This document shows, one piece after another, positions 53,100-62,657 of a DNA stretch of 64,000 nucleotides. Position numbers and translations under genes: made by a program. The stretch is from Mucilaginibacter gossypii (GTDB lineage Bacteria > Bacteroidota > Bacteroidia > Sphingobacteriales > Sphingobacteriaceae): NCBI RefSeq assembly GCF_900100945.1, contig NZ_FNCG01000013.1, positions 1 to 64,000 of the forward strand, read 5' to 3'. The notes beneath the pieces are model-generated. The model saw only the letters and a program-made list of their open reading frames with translations, was not told the origin of the DNA and searched no databases. Position 1 is the first letter of the stretch. Each line of letters starts with the position of its first letter.

Positions 53100-54908
53100 A
53101 TGGAACAAACAATTATAAACGATTATACGCAAAGGGCAAGCCTCGCCGCTGCAGAAGCGGCCAAATATAAAAAGCTTGCCAATACCTATTCGCTGCTGAG
53201 GCTCGGCATATTTGCTATGGTGGCCTTAACTATAGCCTTTGCCATTCACTTCGACAATTTTAGTATCATCGCCATAGCCTTTGTACTGCTGGTTTTTGCC
53301 TTTGCCTGGCTGGTAGCGCGCCAAAGCGCTTTTGAAAAGCAGAAACAGTATTATGACGATCTGCAGCAGGTAAATGAAAACGAGATAGCCAGTATCCAAA
53401 CCCATGGCAATATCTACAACGATGGCGCACGCTACGCTAACGACAAACACTTTTACACTTCCGACCTGGATATTTACGGTAATGCATCGTTATACCAGCT
53501 CATCAACCGTGCAGCTACTACCCCGGGAAATAATAAACTGGCGGGTTGGCTCAATGCCCCGGCAAGCAAGCAAACCGTATCACAACGACAGGAAGCCGTT
53601 AAAGAAATAGCCGCTAAGAACAGCTGGAAGCTCGATCTGCAAACACGGCTCATTTTCGCCATAAAGCAGGATGTAAACCAACTTAAAAACCTGTTTAAAT
53701 ACCTGCACATTCCGCTCGATATGCCAGGCGAAAAATGGCTTGCCGCTTATACAAAAATAGCGCCATACTTGTTTACGGCGTTGTTGGTAGTTGCTTATTT
53801 TTATTCGCCGGCGAAGCTTGCGGCCATCGTGGTTGGCTTGTTTAATATGGGGGTGGTGTTTTCAAAAGCAGCCTACATCAGCAAAGCCGATCTTATTGCC
53901 GGTAAAATAGGTGATACTTTATCCAACTATGCAAATGTATTTAAGTGCATTGAAGACCAGCAATGGCAAGCTCCCTATAACAATATATTAGCACAACAGC
54001 TTAAAACAGATAAAACATCGGCTAAAATAAAAGAGCTGGGAGAGCTGATCAATAAGCTTAATTATCACCTTAACCTATTAATTGGCTTTGTACTCAACCT
54101 GTTTTTTTTGTGGGATATCCGCCAGATCATCGCCATTGAAAACTGGAAACGGCAAAACCAGGACAGCCTTGAAGCCGCTTTTGATGTCATTGCCGAATTT
54201 GAATCACTCCTGAGCCTGGCCGGTTTAGTAGTAAACTATCCGGACTGGTGCTTTCCTGTTATTGACGACAGGCAGGGCTATACCCTTACAGCTAAAGCCA
54301 TTGCCCACCCGCTTATTGATGTCACCAAACGCATCGAAAATGATTACGAACTGGATAATACCTTTAAAGTTGACATCATAACCGGATCAAATATGGCCGG
54401 CAAGAGTACCTTTTTGCGTACCGTGGGCATTAATACCGTGTTGGCCTTAAGCGGTGCACCGGTTTGTGCCAAAAGCATGCAGGTTTCGGTGATCACCATG
54501 ATCAGTTATATGCGCATCAAAGATTCGCTCAATGAAAGTACTTCGACTTTTAAGGCCGAGCTCGACCGTCTGCAAATGCTGCTGGCCGCGGTCGAAAATG
54601 AGCCTAAGGTGTTTTTCCTGATAGATGAAATGCTGCGCGGTACCAATTCGGTTGATAAGTACCTCGGCTCAAAGGCGGTTATCGAGCAACTCATCCGCAA
54701 AAATGCGGTGGGTATGGTAGCCACTCATGATTTGCAGATAGCCCATCTCGAAACCAAATATCCTGATTACGTACGTAATTTTTATTTTGATATCCAGGTC
54801 GTGAACGGCGAAATGCTGTTTGATTACAAGATCAAGCACGGCGAGTGCAAAACTTTCAATGCCTCGCTATTGCTTAAACAGATAGGGATTGAGGTGGACG
54901 CGGAATAG
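53100..54908 (+). CDS. Membrane-anchored MutS-like ATPase
   Basis: This 602-residue protein carries a MutS-type ABC ATPase at the C-terminus. Walker A is GSNMAGKST (429-437), Walker B is FFLIDE (D509, E510), and the dimer signature is STSTFKAEL. Two hydrophobic segments near the N-terminus (about 33-50 and 54-72) and two further pairs (about 220-260 and 325-345) suggest membrane anchoring. The mismatch-recognition domain of MutS1 (FxE motif) is absent. The role is unknown; it should not be taken for mismatch repair. Confidence 0.88.
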   Translation: MEQTIINDYTQRASLAAAEAAKYKKLANTYSLLRLGIFAMVALTIAFAIHFDNFSIIAIAFVLLVFAFAWLVARQSAFEKQKQYYDDLQQVNENEIASIQTHGNIYNDGARYANDKHFYTSDLDIYGNASLYQLINRAATTPGNNKLAGWLNAPASKQTVSQRQEAVKEIAAKNSWKLDLQTRLIFAIKQDVNQLKNLFKYLHIPLDMPGEKWLAAYTKIAPYLFTALLVVAYFYSPAKLAAIVVGLFNMGVVFSKAAYISKADLIAGKIGDTLSNYANVFKCIEDQQWQAPYNNILAQQLKTDKTSAKIKELGELINKLNYHLNLLIGFVLNLFFLWDIRQIIAIENWKRQNQDSLEAAFDVIAEFESLLSLAGLVVNYPDWCFPVIDDRQGYTLTAKAIAHPLIDVTKRIENDYELDNTFKVDIITGSNMAGKSTFLRTVGINTVLALSGAPVCAKSMQVSVITMISYMRIKDSLNESTSTFKAELDRLQMLLAAVENEPKVFFLIDEMLRGTNSVDKYLGSKAVIEQLIRKNAVGMVATHDLQIAHLETKYPDYVRNFYFDIQVVNGEMLFDYKIKHGECKTFNASLLLKQIGIEVDAE

Positions 54909-54910
54909 AA

Positions 54911-55020
54911 CCGGGATTTTGTCTGAACTCGAATTAAACGAATTTTAAGAATTTATCGAATTTTAAAATTCTGTCAATTCAATGAATTCAACAAATTCGA
55001 GTTCAGACAATCCTGGTTCA
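54911..55020. repeat. GTCTGAAC-framed dispersed repeat
   Basis: Left end gattttgtctgaactcgaat and right end attcgagttcagacaatcc are inverted. The interior alternates gaattt and aaattc words. It begins 3 bp after the MutS-like stop and is related to the copy at 44082-44209. Confidence 0.8.
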
Positions 55021-55023
55021 GAA

Positions 55024-55063
55024 AAAGAGCCGGAAGCATTTACGCTCCCGGCTCTTTAGTTTT
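55024..55063. terminator. Intrinsic terminator between convergent genes
   Basis: The stem aaagagccgg / ccggctcttt (55024-55033 with 55048-55057) is followed by a T-rich stretch. It lies between the MutS-like gene and the TonB-dependent receptor gene. Confidence 0.85.
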
Positions 55064-55102
55064 TTCTTATATCCTGACTCTAACAGTCTTGACTCTTAAA
55101 TA

Positions 55103-57613
55103 TTATCGGCCTCCCGTAGGTGAACCGCCGGCACCCTGGTCGCCTTGTTTCATGTCATCATTGTTGATGCCTTTTTTCTGCTGTTGCGGGTTGCTGAAGC
55201 TTAATTTACCGAAGCTGTAGCTAAACGTTACACCAAACGAACGGAATGGGAACGCAAATTTGCTGCTTTGTGTAAATGTTGGCGTTTTTATGTCGGTATT
55301 AAAGTTTTTGTAAGTATTGAATGGCTCAATGGCATTAATACCCAATGCAAGTTTCTTTTGCATAAACTGTTTTTTAAAGCCAAAGCCCATAATGCTGAAC
55401 GATGGGTTTGAGCCCTGAATGGTGCGGCGTGCCGAATTTTCAACAGCAAATGCCTCCGCTATAAAGTTGTTTGGCAGTGTAAGCTGAGCACTTAAAAATG
55501 CGTTGTACTGCACATAAGTATTGGTTTGTGTTTGCTGGTGCGTAAACTGGTCAATAGCGGTTGGCTTATAGGTGTAAGCGTTGATTTGACCGCGTATGGT
55601 CAGGATCTTGAACGGGGTTACCGAACCAAAAAAGCTTGCGCCATATGAGTTATTTACGCCAATGTTTTGATAGGTAGTTAAAGTAGCGTTCTGATCACCA
55701 TTAGGTGGCAGGTTTTCAACTATACCTTCAATTAAGCCTGATGTATGCTTATAATAAGCAGACAGGTTGATCACAGACGATTTTATGAATGTGTTGTAAC
55801 CCAATTCAACTGTTTGCGATATTTCGGGCGCTAAGTCGGGGTTACCCACTGTTTGTGCTGTAATATTGCTCCTGTTAACAAACGGGTTCAAAAACTGTAA
55901 GCTTGGGCGAGTTATACGCTTGCTATATGATAATTTGATAGTTTGAGTAGGTGTAAGCGCCTTTTGAAAAGTTAAGCTCGGTATAAACGTATTATAGTTT
56001 TGATCAAAAGGGCTAAGATTTTGAGCGCTATTGATTGGCTCGCCGTGAATATCCGTATTTTCAAGCCTTGCACCTGTCATAATGGAGTAGCCTTTAGGCA
56101 GAGAGAAAGTTAATACGGTGTAACCGGCCCAAACTGTTTGATTATAATTATACCTGTTTGAGTTTGGATCGCTGAATACAAAACCGCCGTTTCCGTCCGG
56201 TACAAAATAATCCGAAATACTTTTTATCCTCCTGATGATGTTTTTACCACCGGCTTCCAGCTTAAGCAGTTTGCTTACAGGTAAAGTATAGTCGGCTTGT
56301 ATAGTATACTCGTTGTTTTTACCATTAATATTGTTTTCAAGGGAATCAAACACCGCCGAATACAAGTTAGTATAATCGGTAACAATTTTGCTATGGCTCC
56401 ATTGTGCAGACAGGTCCAATTCATGACCTTCTTTTTTAAATTTGTGCGTGTAATCAATGTTCCAGTCAAAGCCACCAAAACTATTATGCCCGCGACCATC
56501 AGAAGTGTAAGACTGATCTTTGGTGTGATCAAAATAATAAGTTTGATTTGTGGTTGACAGCGAATGCGGATCAAAACCACCCTGATTTAAACGGATAGAA
56601 GTACGTAAGTTGTTGTACGCGTTAAAATCATAGCCAGCCGAAACAGAACCTATTACGCCGTGACGTTTAACGCGGCTGGTTCCTGTAGATGTTTGCTCAT
56701 AGTGTTTGGTAGGGTCACTGTAATTAAAATTCTGATCGCTTGAGGTAAGCGAGGTTTGAGGCCATGTTGCGTTACCACCGGCGTTTGCCGATAAACTAAA
56801 CCTGTTGTGGTTATAGTTGATATTGGCGTTGCCGTTGTTTTGACGTGTACCAACACCACCGCTGATTGAACCGCTGATACCTGAAACATTTTTTTGCTTG
56901 GTAATGATGTTCAGGATACCGGCCGAACCTTCTGCATCATATTTTGCCGATGGCGAAGTTACCACCTCGATACTCTTGATCTGGTCGGCAGGGATGGTTT
57001 TCAACACATCCGATAGGCTGGCAGATGTAGCACCGGATGGCTTGCCATTGATCAATACACGTACGTTCTGGTCGCCGCGGATGGATACGTTACCGTTAAG
57101 GTCGACAGCAACCAAAGGCACTTTCTGTAACACATCGGTAGCGTTACCGCCAGCGGCAGTAAGATCTTTCTCCGCGTTATAAACTATCTTATCGATCTTA
57201 TTTTCGATTAATGCGGCCTGGCCAACTACCGAAACTTCTTTAAGCGCGTGTGAGCTTGGGGCCAACAGTACCTGGCCAAGCTTAGCATCTGGTTTTGATG
57301 GGGTAGTGGTTACCTGGTCAATATATTTAGTTGGGTAACCTATAAAAGAGATAGCCAGCTTATATACGCCCGGCTTTATATTGTCCAATTTAAAGTTACC
57401 TTTTTCATCGGTTACAACACCGGTAATTGGCGATTTGCCTCCGCTGCGATATAAACCAACCGAGGCGTAGTCCATTGGTTTTTTGGTTAGCGAATCAATG
57501 ATAGTGCCTGATATTCTGCCTGTTGTTGTAGGTCCGCCGCCGCCCACACCAAACTGGGCCTGAGCCGATAACGCGAAGCAGAATAATGCAATAAGTATGT
57601 AAAAACGTTTCAT
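55103..57613 (-). CDS. TonB-dependent receptor (outer-membrane beta-barrel family)
   Basis: The 836-residue protein has a signal peptide (residues 1-19), a carboxypeptidase-regulatory-like domain (about 30-120), a plug, and a 22-strand-type barrel. The plug is seen in NVSIRGDQNVRVLING and DQIKSIEVVTSPSAKYDAEG, which marks the OMP_b-brl_3 group. The C-terminus after the barrel is Gly/Gln-rich. It takes up an unknown ligand using TonB energy. There is no SusD partner, so it is not a classical polysaccharide locus. The gap upstream holds a palindrome but no gene. Confidence 0.92.
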   Translation of the reverse strand: MKRFYILIALFCFALSAQAQFGVGGGGPTTTGRISGTIIDSLTKKPMDYASVGLYRSGGKSPITGVVTDEKGNFKLDNIKPGVYKLAISFIGYPTKYIDQVTTTPSKPDAKLGQVLLAPSSHALKEVSVVGQAALIENKIDKIVYNAEKDLTAAGGNATDVLQKVPLVAVDLNGNVSIRGDQNVRVLINGKPSGATSASLSDVLKTIPADQIKSIEVVTSPSAKYDAEGSAGILNIITKQKNVSGISGSISGGVGTRQNNGNANINYNHNRFSLSANAGGNATWPQTSLTSSDQNFNYSDPTKHYEQTSTGTSRVKRHGVIGSVSAGYDFNAYNNLRTSIRLNQGGFDPHSLSTTNQTYYFDHTKDQSYTSDGRGHNSFGGFDWNIDYTHKFKKEGHELDLSAQWSHSKIVTDYTNLYSAVFDSLENNINGKNNEYTIQADYTLPVSKLLKLEAGGKNIIRRIKSISDYFVPDGNGGFVFSDPNSNRYNYNQTVWAGYTVLTFSLPKGYSIMTGARLENTDIHGEPINSAQNLSPFDQNYNTFIPSLTFQKALTPTQTIKLSYSKRITRPSLQFLNPFVNRSNITAQTVGNPDLAPEISQTVELGYNTFIKSSVINLSAYYKHTSGLIEGIVENLPPNGDQNATLTTYQNIGVNNSYGASFFGSVTPFKILTIRGQINAYTYKPTAIDQFTHQQTQTNTYVQYNAFLSAQLTLPNNFIAEAFAVENSARRTIQGSNPSFSIMGFGFKKQFMQKKLALGINAIEPFNTYKNFNTDIKTPTFTQSSKFAFPFRSFGVTFSYSFGKLSFSNPQQQKKGINNDDMKQGDQGAGGSPTGGR

Positions 57614-57822
57614 TTAGTATTATTTTGGTAATTGGAGGCGAAAATACTTTAAATGTTACATGCTGAATTTTTATTTTTTTACAAATAGTGCATTTGTAAT
57701 GTATAAGTTACACTATTATGATGTAACCGGGGATTTTACAATGGGGGATTAAAAAGAGGGATTTGCAATGAAGTGACAACGATATAAAAACCATGTCAAT
57801 TAGGAGTGATAAAACTTAGGGA

Positions 57823-57854
57823 AGATTTACGAAGTTTTGAAACTTCGTAAATCT
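57823..57854. repeat. 15-bp perfect palindrome with 2-nt centre
   Basis: Arms agatttacgaagttt (57823-57837) and its complement (57840-57854) are separated by only two bases. It lies in a 331-bp gap between the receptor gene and the DUF4249 gene, both on the minus strand. I see no gene in the rest of the gap. Confidence 0.85.
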
Positions 57855-57944
57855 GGATTCAACACCGTTTTTTAGGAAAGGCACAAGTAAGCCCGGACCG
57901 GGGCAACTTGTGCCAGCAGATGATTCAATACCAATTATCAGATT

Positions 57945-58757
57945 TTACTCTGTCGTTACCCTCAAATTCAAGGTGTCGGCTTGCATAGCGGTAAAAATAC
58001 CGAGGCCGTTAACAACATTGGTTGGGGTATTTACCAGGTTTTGTGAGCTGCCGCGGGTATTGCTGGTTAATATATTAATGTATTCGTCGTTTACCCTTAG
58101 CAATATTACTTTATAAACCCCGTAGTATTTGAAAGTGGTTTGCGTTATGCTGTATGTAGAGGCACGTTCGGTATTGATTTCGAAACTTGGGTTCCTGTTG
58201 TTCCTTACCGCTATGATCTCAAAAGGATTACTGTCGGTGTTTTTGAAAAGCAACATATGCTGTAACGAATCGGGGTTGGTCCAGGTAATGGTATCACGCA
58301 CCTTATCGTTATAAGCCTGATCAAGCGTATTAGGCTCATGGAATACACTGTCGGTTAGTTTAAATCCAACTGATTTGCCCGGCATCACTGTTGACGCGCT
58401 CACAACCAAATTGTTATAGGTAAACTGCAAGGAGTAAGTTTTACCGGCAGTTACGAACGAGGCATCGCTGTAAGTGTAAGTTCCGTTTGTTCCTTCGGTG
58501 AGTTTTACAGTCTGTGTACCATTGCTTACATTAATTGTCAGCCCGGTAATGGCCGATCCATAAGTAGCAGTATCCGTCAGGTCTTTTTGCTGATAAACTT
58601 TTACTGAAAGCGGTTGCCCTGCAACCAGGTATGCTTCAACAACAGGTTTGTTTACCGCATCAGTATCAGAAGAGTTTTTTTTGCAGGCCGATGCCATCAT
58701 CAGGCAGCCGGCTATCAGTGCAAAAAATGTATATCGTATGTATGTTTTTATTTCCAT
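57945..58757 (-). CDS. DUF4249 lipoprotein
   Basis: This 270-residue protein has a lipoprotein signal (SAC, about residues 23-25) and matches DUF4249, a family found beside TonB-dependent receptors in Bacteroidota. Typical segments are VVEAYLVAGQPLSVKVYQ and GKTYSLQFTYNN. Its start overlaps the receptor stop by 10 bases, so the two are one translational unit. It probably serves as a surface or periplasmic partner of the receptor, as SusD does in other systems, but the ligand is unknown. Confidence 0.9.
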   Translation of the reverse strand: MEIKTYIRYTFFALIAGCLMMASACKKNSSDTDAVNKPVVEAYLVAGQPLSVKVYQQKDLTDTATYGSAITGLTINVSNGTQTVKLTEGTNGTYTYSDASFVTAGKTYSLQFTYNNLVVSASTVMPGKSVGFKLTDSVFHEPNTLDQAYNDKVRDTITWTNPDSLQHMLLFKNTDSNPFEIIAVRNNRNPSFEINTERASTYSITQTTFKYYGVYKVILLRVNDEYINILTSNTRGSSQNLVNTPTNVVNGLGIFTAMQADTLNLRVTTE

Positions 58758-61549
58758 CTTAAGCTTAATGTAACGTTAGGGGTAAAGCCGAGGTAGTTAA
58801 CATCGGTAGTGATAACCTGGTTATTTTGCATCTGGTATTCGCGGTACCAGGTGTTGGTATGATTGTAAACGTTAAACAGCGACAAGCCTATAGAGCCTAT
58901 TTTATGCCCGTCTATCTTCAACAGATCATATGACACTGACATGTCCAGCCGGTGATAAGCCGGCAAACGTTCGGCATTTTTATCGCTGATGTTGAGGTAA
59001 GTGATGCTGTTGCCGTCAACGGTTTTAATGGTATAGCTGGATAGGGGGGCAGTGTAAGGATGTCCGGTACTGAACAGGAAAGTGGCAGCAAAATTCCAGC
59101 GCTCGTAATGGTACATGTTGATGGATTTAAATTCATGGCGCACATCCTGGTCGGCGGCGTAATAATCAGTGCCAAAAGCTGAGAATTTATTCTGGGCCTG
59201 GGCAAGGGTATAGCTGATCCACCCGGTATAACGCCCCATTTTTTTCTGCACCAAAAATTCAACGCCTTTGGCACGACCGGTTCCCTCATAAAAGTTTTCG
59301 GTAACGGTTTGTGTTTGATTTTGGTTCGCTTCCATCCTGAAACCGCCGCCGGCAGGCTGAGTTTGCCTTACTGTGTATTGGGTAAGGCCGCTCAATGTTT
59401 TGTAGTATCCTTCAACGCTGAATAAAAGCTCGTCTGTTTCGTAGCTGGTGCCCAATATGAAATGTCTTGACATCCCAACGGGGATATTGCTGTTGTTTGA
59501 TAGTACCCAGAAATTACGGTTCCCCGCCAGTATATCCTCGCGGATCACCTGGTTTTCAAACTGGTAAAACTGCCCGGTAGCGCCTTTTATGGTAAATTTA
59601 TCGGTAAGGCTATAACTTGCCGACAGCCGGGGCTCAAAGTACGGTTTGGATGTAGGGCCGAAATAACTGGCCCGTAAACCAGGCTGAATATGAAATTTAT
59701 TGTTTGGGTCGATAGCCAGCTCGGTGTAGAAACCCGCTAACATGGCATTGTTATGCTGATTGATGAGTTTGCTTGTATCGTTTTGGGTATACTCATAATC
59801 TATTTTTTTATAGGACGCAAAACCCCCGAAGAGCAGCTTATACTTGTTGCTAACTGTCCATTCCCACTCAGATTTATAGCTTACATCCTTCAGGTTGTTG
59901 GTTTCAAGCGTGCCATTGCTCAGCGTATGTGAGATGCCGTTGGTATCGATTTGTGAAAAGCCCGAAGTACTGCGGTTCCTGTCGTTGAAATAGGATGAGT
60001 AGGTGATGTAGTTGTTGGAGTATAGTTTCTTATTCCATTGCCTGAACCATTTGATACTGCTGCCCAGGTTACCATATTTGGTATAATCGGTTATGTTGAT
60101 ACCGCTGCTGCCCGACGACAGGAACGATGGCAGGCCCAGTTCCCTGCTGTTATCTGTTTTATCGGTACCTGTGTACAAAGTCCATGATACTTTATCTTTT
60201 TGACTGATGCTGTACGTGTACTTGGCATCAAAATCATAAAAGTAGGAGCTTGGGGTAATCTGGTTAGCAAAACCGCCACCGCCAAAGCCTCCCCGGCCGC
60301 CGCCACCCGGACCGCCGCCCTGCGTGGTTGATGTTTGATTAAACTGGTTAAAGATCTTGTTATAAAACGGCCCCTGGTATGAGCGCCTTACTGCTAACAG
60401 CAAGGTCGATTTATCAGAAAGCGGCGTTTCCAGGTAACCGCTTGCGCTCAGCAAACTCAAATCGGTACCGATGTTGGTTTCGTTCTTGTTACCCTCTTTG
60501 CCGTTGAGTTCGGTAACGCTCGAAAGCCTGCCGCCATATTTGGCCGTAAAGCCGCCTTTATATAATTGCACATCCTTAATGGCACTGGCATTGAAAGCAC
60601 TGAAAAAGCCATACAGGTGATCAACCTGGTAAATGGTAAAACCATCCAGTACAACCAAATTCTGGTCGGGCGTGCCGCCGCGTACATATGCACCTGATGA
60701 TGACTCGTTGGTACCGCTTACGCCGGGCATCAGCTGGAAAGCCCGCAGCACATCCTTATCGCCCATGGTTGGCAGCTTATCTAAATTGGCCGGCGAAAGC
60801 TGTAACACGCCAACCTGCCTGCTATCGGTATTCATAACGCCGCTTTTTTTACCCGTAATAGTAACCTCGTTTAAGCTGTTGAGCGATGAATATAACCCAC
60901 AGATCAGCGGCGAATTCAGCTTTTCGCTACTCAGCCTAAAATAGTCCGTTTGGTAACCTGTATAGGAGACCTCCACTACCGATGTATCTGAAGGTACCCT
61001 GAACATCGTAAAATAACCATCAGCATTGGTCATAACGTTGAGGTCGGTCCCCCTGATCTTCACCGTAGCCGATGGCAGCGACTCGCCTGTTTGCTGATCA
61101 ATTACCCGCCCGTTAATACTCACCAAAAAATGTTTGGGTTTGGCTTTGGGCGCCTCAATCTCTTTAGCCTTTACCGCGTTAGATGCCTGCAATGACAACT
61201 TGTTGAGTTTTTGCAGCCGCGCCAGATCGTCGGTGTTTTGGAGGATGTAGATAGTGCCGGTTGATTCTATCCAGTAATGCAGGTTGTTTTCATTGCAAAC
61301 CTTGGCAATTACATTTTTAAGCGGTTCTTCAAAAAAGTGCTCCACAACGTCCATTTCATGTAAAGGCTCCCGTTCAAATACTATGCGGACTTTATAGTTC
61401 ATGGCCAATGTATCAAAGAGCTCATCAAGCGGACACGAAAAAAAATGGTTAACTACAATCTTTTTTAGCTTTTGTTGGGTTTGCTGACCATGGGCCACCG
61501 TACCGCACAAAATCAGGGAGCTTATTAACATTAGGGAAAATTTCTTCAT
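58748..61549 (-). CDS. TonB-dependent receptor with STN domain
   Basis: The 933-residue receptor has a signal peptide (residues 1-21), an STN secretin/TonB N-terminal domain (about 28-110), a carboxypeptidase-like domain (about 145-230), and a plug (GVSGTNESSSGAYVRGGTPDQNL region, split here by position about 274-296), then a barrel. A glycine-rich loop (GGGPGGGGRGGFGGGGF) lies near residue 415. The STN domain usually links to signalling through an anti-sigma factor, but none is adjacent. A LytTR/LytS pair lies upstream instead. Confidence 0.9.
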   Translation of the reverse strand: MKKFSLMLISSLILCGTVAHGQQTQQKLKKIVVNHFFSCPLDELFDTLAMNYKVRIVFEREPLHEMDVVEHFFEEPLKNVIAKVCNENNLHYWIESTGTIYILQNTDDLARLQKLNKLSLQASNAVKAKEIEAPKAKPKHFLVSINGRVIDQQTGESLPSATVKIRGTDLNVMTNADGYFTMFRVPSDTSVVEVSYTGYQTDYFRLSSEKLNSPLICGLYSSLNSLNEVTITGKKSGVMNTDSRQVGVLQLSPANLDKLPTMGDKDVLRAFQLMPGVSGTNESSSGAYVRGGTPDQNLVVLDGFTIYQVDHLYGFFSAFNASAIKDVQLYKGGFTAKYGGRLSSVTELNGKEGNKNETNIGTDLSLLSASGYLETPLSDKSTLLLAVRRSYQGPFYNKIFNQFNQTSTTQGGGPGGGGRGGFGGGGFANQITPSSYFYDFDAKYTYSISQKDKVSWTLYTGTDKTDNSRELGLPSFLSSGSSGINITDYTKYGNLGSSIKWFRQWNKKLYSNNYITYSSYFNDRNRSTSGFSQIDTNGISHTLSNGTLETNNLKDVSYKSEWEWTVSNKYKLLFGGFASYKKIDYEYTQNDTSKLINQHNNAMLAGFYTELAIDPNNKFHIQPGLRASYFGPTSKPYFEPRLSASYSLTDKFTIKGATGQFYQFENQVIREDILAGNRNFWVLSNNSNIPVGMSRHFILGTSYETDELLFSVEGYYKTLSGLTQYTVRQTQPAGGGFRMEANQNQTQTVTENFYEGTGRAKGVEFLVQKKMGRYTGWISYTLAQAQNKFSAFGTDYYAADQDVRHEFKSINMYHYERWNFAATFLFSTGHPYTAPLSSYTIKTVDGNSITYLNISDKNAERLPAYHRLDMSVSYDLLKIDGHKIGSIGLSLFNVYNHTNTWYREYQMQNNQVITTDVNYLGFTPNVTLSLRWK

Positions 61550-61711
61550 GTAGGGGTATATTTTCTTCGATGCCGAAAATGCACCATGTTTTGAAGCGCC
61601 TCAAATAAAATCGACCATGGGAGGTTTTCTGTAGACCAGATGCCCGGATGTGTGGCAGGGGTATTGGTAGAGTAGCCTATTATTTTACTATGAAAAGCGT
61701 GGCCTCGTGCG

Positions 61712-61821
61712 ATTCCCCTCTTGAGAGGGGCGGAGGGGTGTGTTTCCGCGCTGACAAGCTTACGGCAGAAACACACCCCTACTACCACTCTTTCCTGCCG
61801 CGCCCCCTCTCAAGAGGGAAT
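61712..61821. repeat. Nested inverted repeat upstream of the STN receptor
   Basis: Outer arms at 61712-61732 and 61801-61821 (core cccctcttgagagggg) are near-perfect complements, and inner arms aggggtgtgtttc (61734-61746) and its complement (61778-61790) are perfect. It lies in a 400-bp gap between the receptor and the response regulator. Confidence 0.8.
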
Positions 61822-61850
61822 TTCGGAAGCTGTAAGAAAAGCAGCGTTAT

Positions 61851-61940
61851 CGCTATGGGGAGGAACGACGAAGCAATCTCGTAGCTATGCAGATCGGACG
61901 TGCATTAGCTAAGAGATTGCCGCGCTACGCTCAATGACAT
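61851..61940. repeat. Dispersed palindromic repeat, single copy
   Basis: It contains aagcaatctcgtagctatgc and the partner agctaagagattgc, ending gctcaatgacat. It is a member of the family at 18518, 37669 and 45432. Confidence 0.8.
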
Positions 61941-61952
61941 ATTTTGTGAAGC

Positions 61953-62657
61953 CTACACCTTCCCTATCATCCTGTTTATCACATCACGATATCCATCACT
62001 TAATGGTATCTCGGTGTTGATGAGTTTGATACGGGCACGGCGCATTTGGGATACGTGATCGAGGTTAACGAGGTATGATTTATGTACCCGGAAAAACTGG
62101 TCGGGCGGTAATTGTAGTTCAATTGCTTTGAGGCTGATGCGGGACAATACCGGTTTTTGCTGATTGATGAGGTGAACTTTTATATAATCTTTAAGCCCTT
62201 CAATGTATTCAACCTGATCAAAACTGATCTTAACGAGGTTATAATCAGCATGCAAAAAGAAATAGTTTTTTGTGGTTGGCTGCGGCACATAACTGCGGCG
62301 AAGCTCATATAAGTCGAGCGCTTTGTGGCAGGCCTTCAAAAAGCGGTCTAAGGGTACAGGCTTAACCAGGTAGTCAACCACATCAAGTTCAAAACCTTCA
62401 ACCGCAAATTTTTCATAAGCGGTTACAAATATCACCATGGGCTTCTGTGTCAAGCTCCTGATGAGTTGTAAACCATTGATGCCGGGCATGTATATATCAC
62501 TGAAAATAAGGTCTATCTGCTCCTTTTGCATGGCTATGATAGCCTCGCCCGCGTTGCGGCAACGCGCCACTACCTGTATGGTATTTACATGCTTCAGGTT
62601 GTCTTCCAGCAAGTCGAGCGCAAGCGGCTCATCGTCAATTATTAAACATCGCATCAT
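61953..62657 (-). CDS. LytTR response regulator
   Basis: A receiver domain (residues 1-120, phospho-acceptor D54 in FSDIYMPG) is followed by a LytTR DNA-binding domain (about 135-234, with NLVKISFDQVEYIEGLKDY). It probably activates transcription on phosphorylation by the adjacent kinase; their genes overlap by 4 bases. A nearby target could be the STN receptor operon, separated by the repeat-rich gap. Confidence 0.93.
   Translation of the reverse strand: MMRCLIIDDEPLALDLLEDNLKHVNTIQVVARCRNAGEAIIAMQKEQIDLIFSDIYMPGINGLQLIRSLTQKPMVIFVTAYEKFAVEGFELDVVDYLVKPVPLDRFLKACHKALDLYELRRSYVPQPTTKNYFFLHADYNLVKISFDQVEYIEGLKDYIKVHLINQQKPVLSRISLKAIELQLPPDQFFRVHKSYLVNLDHVSQMRRARIKLINTEIPLSDGYRDVINRMIGKV

Noticed and set aside
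53100..54908. Mismatch repair MutS
   Set aside because: The mismatch-recognition domain is missing and membrane segments are present; only the ATPase part matches.
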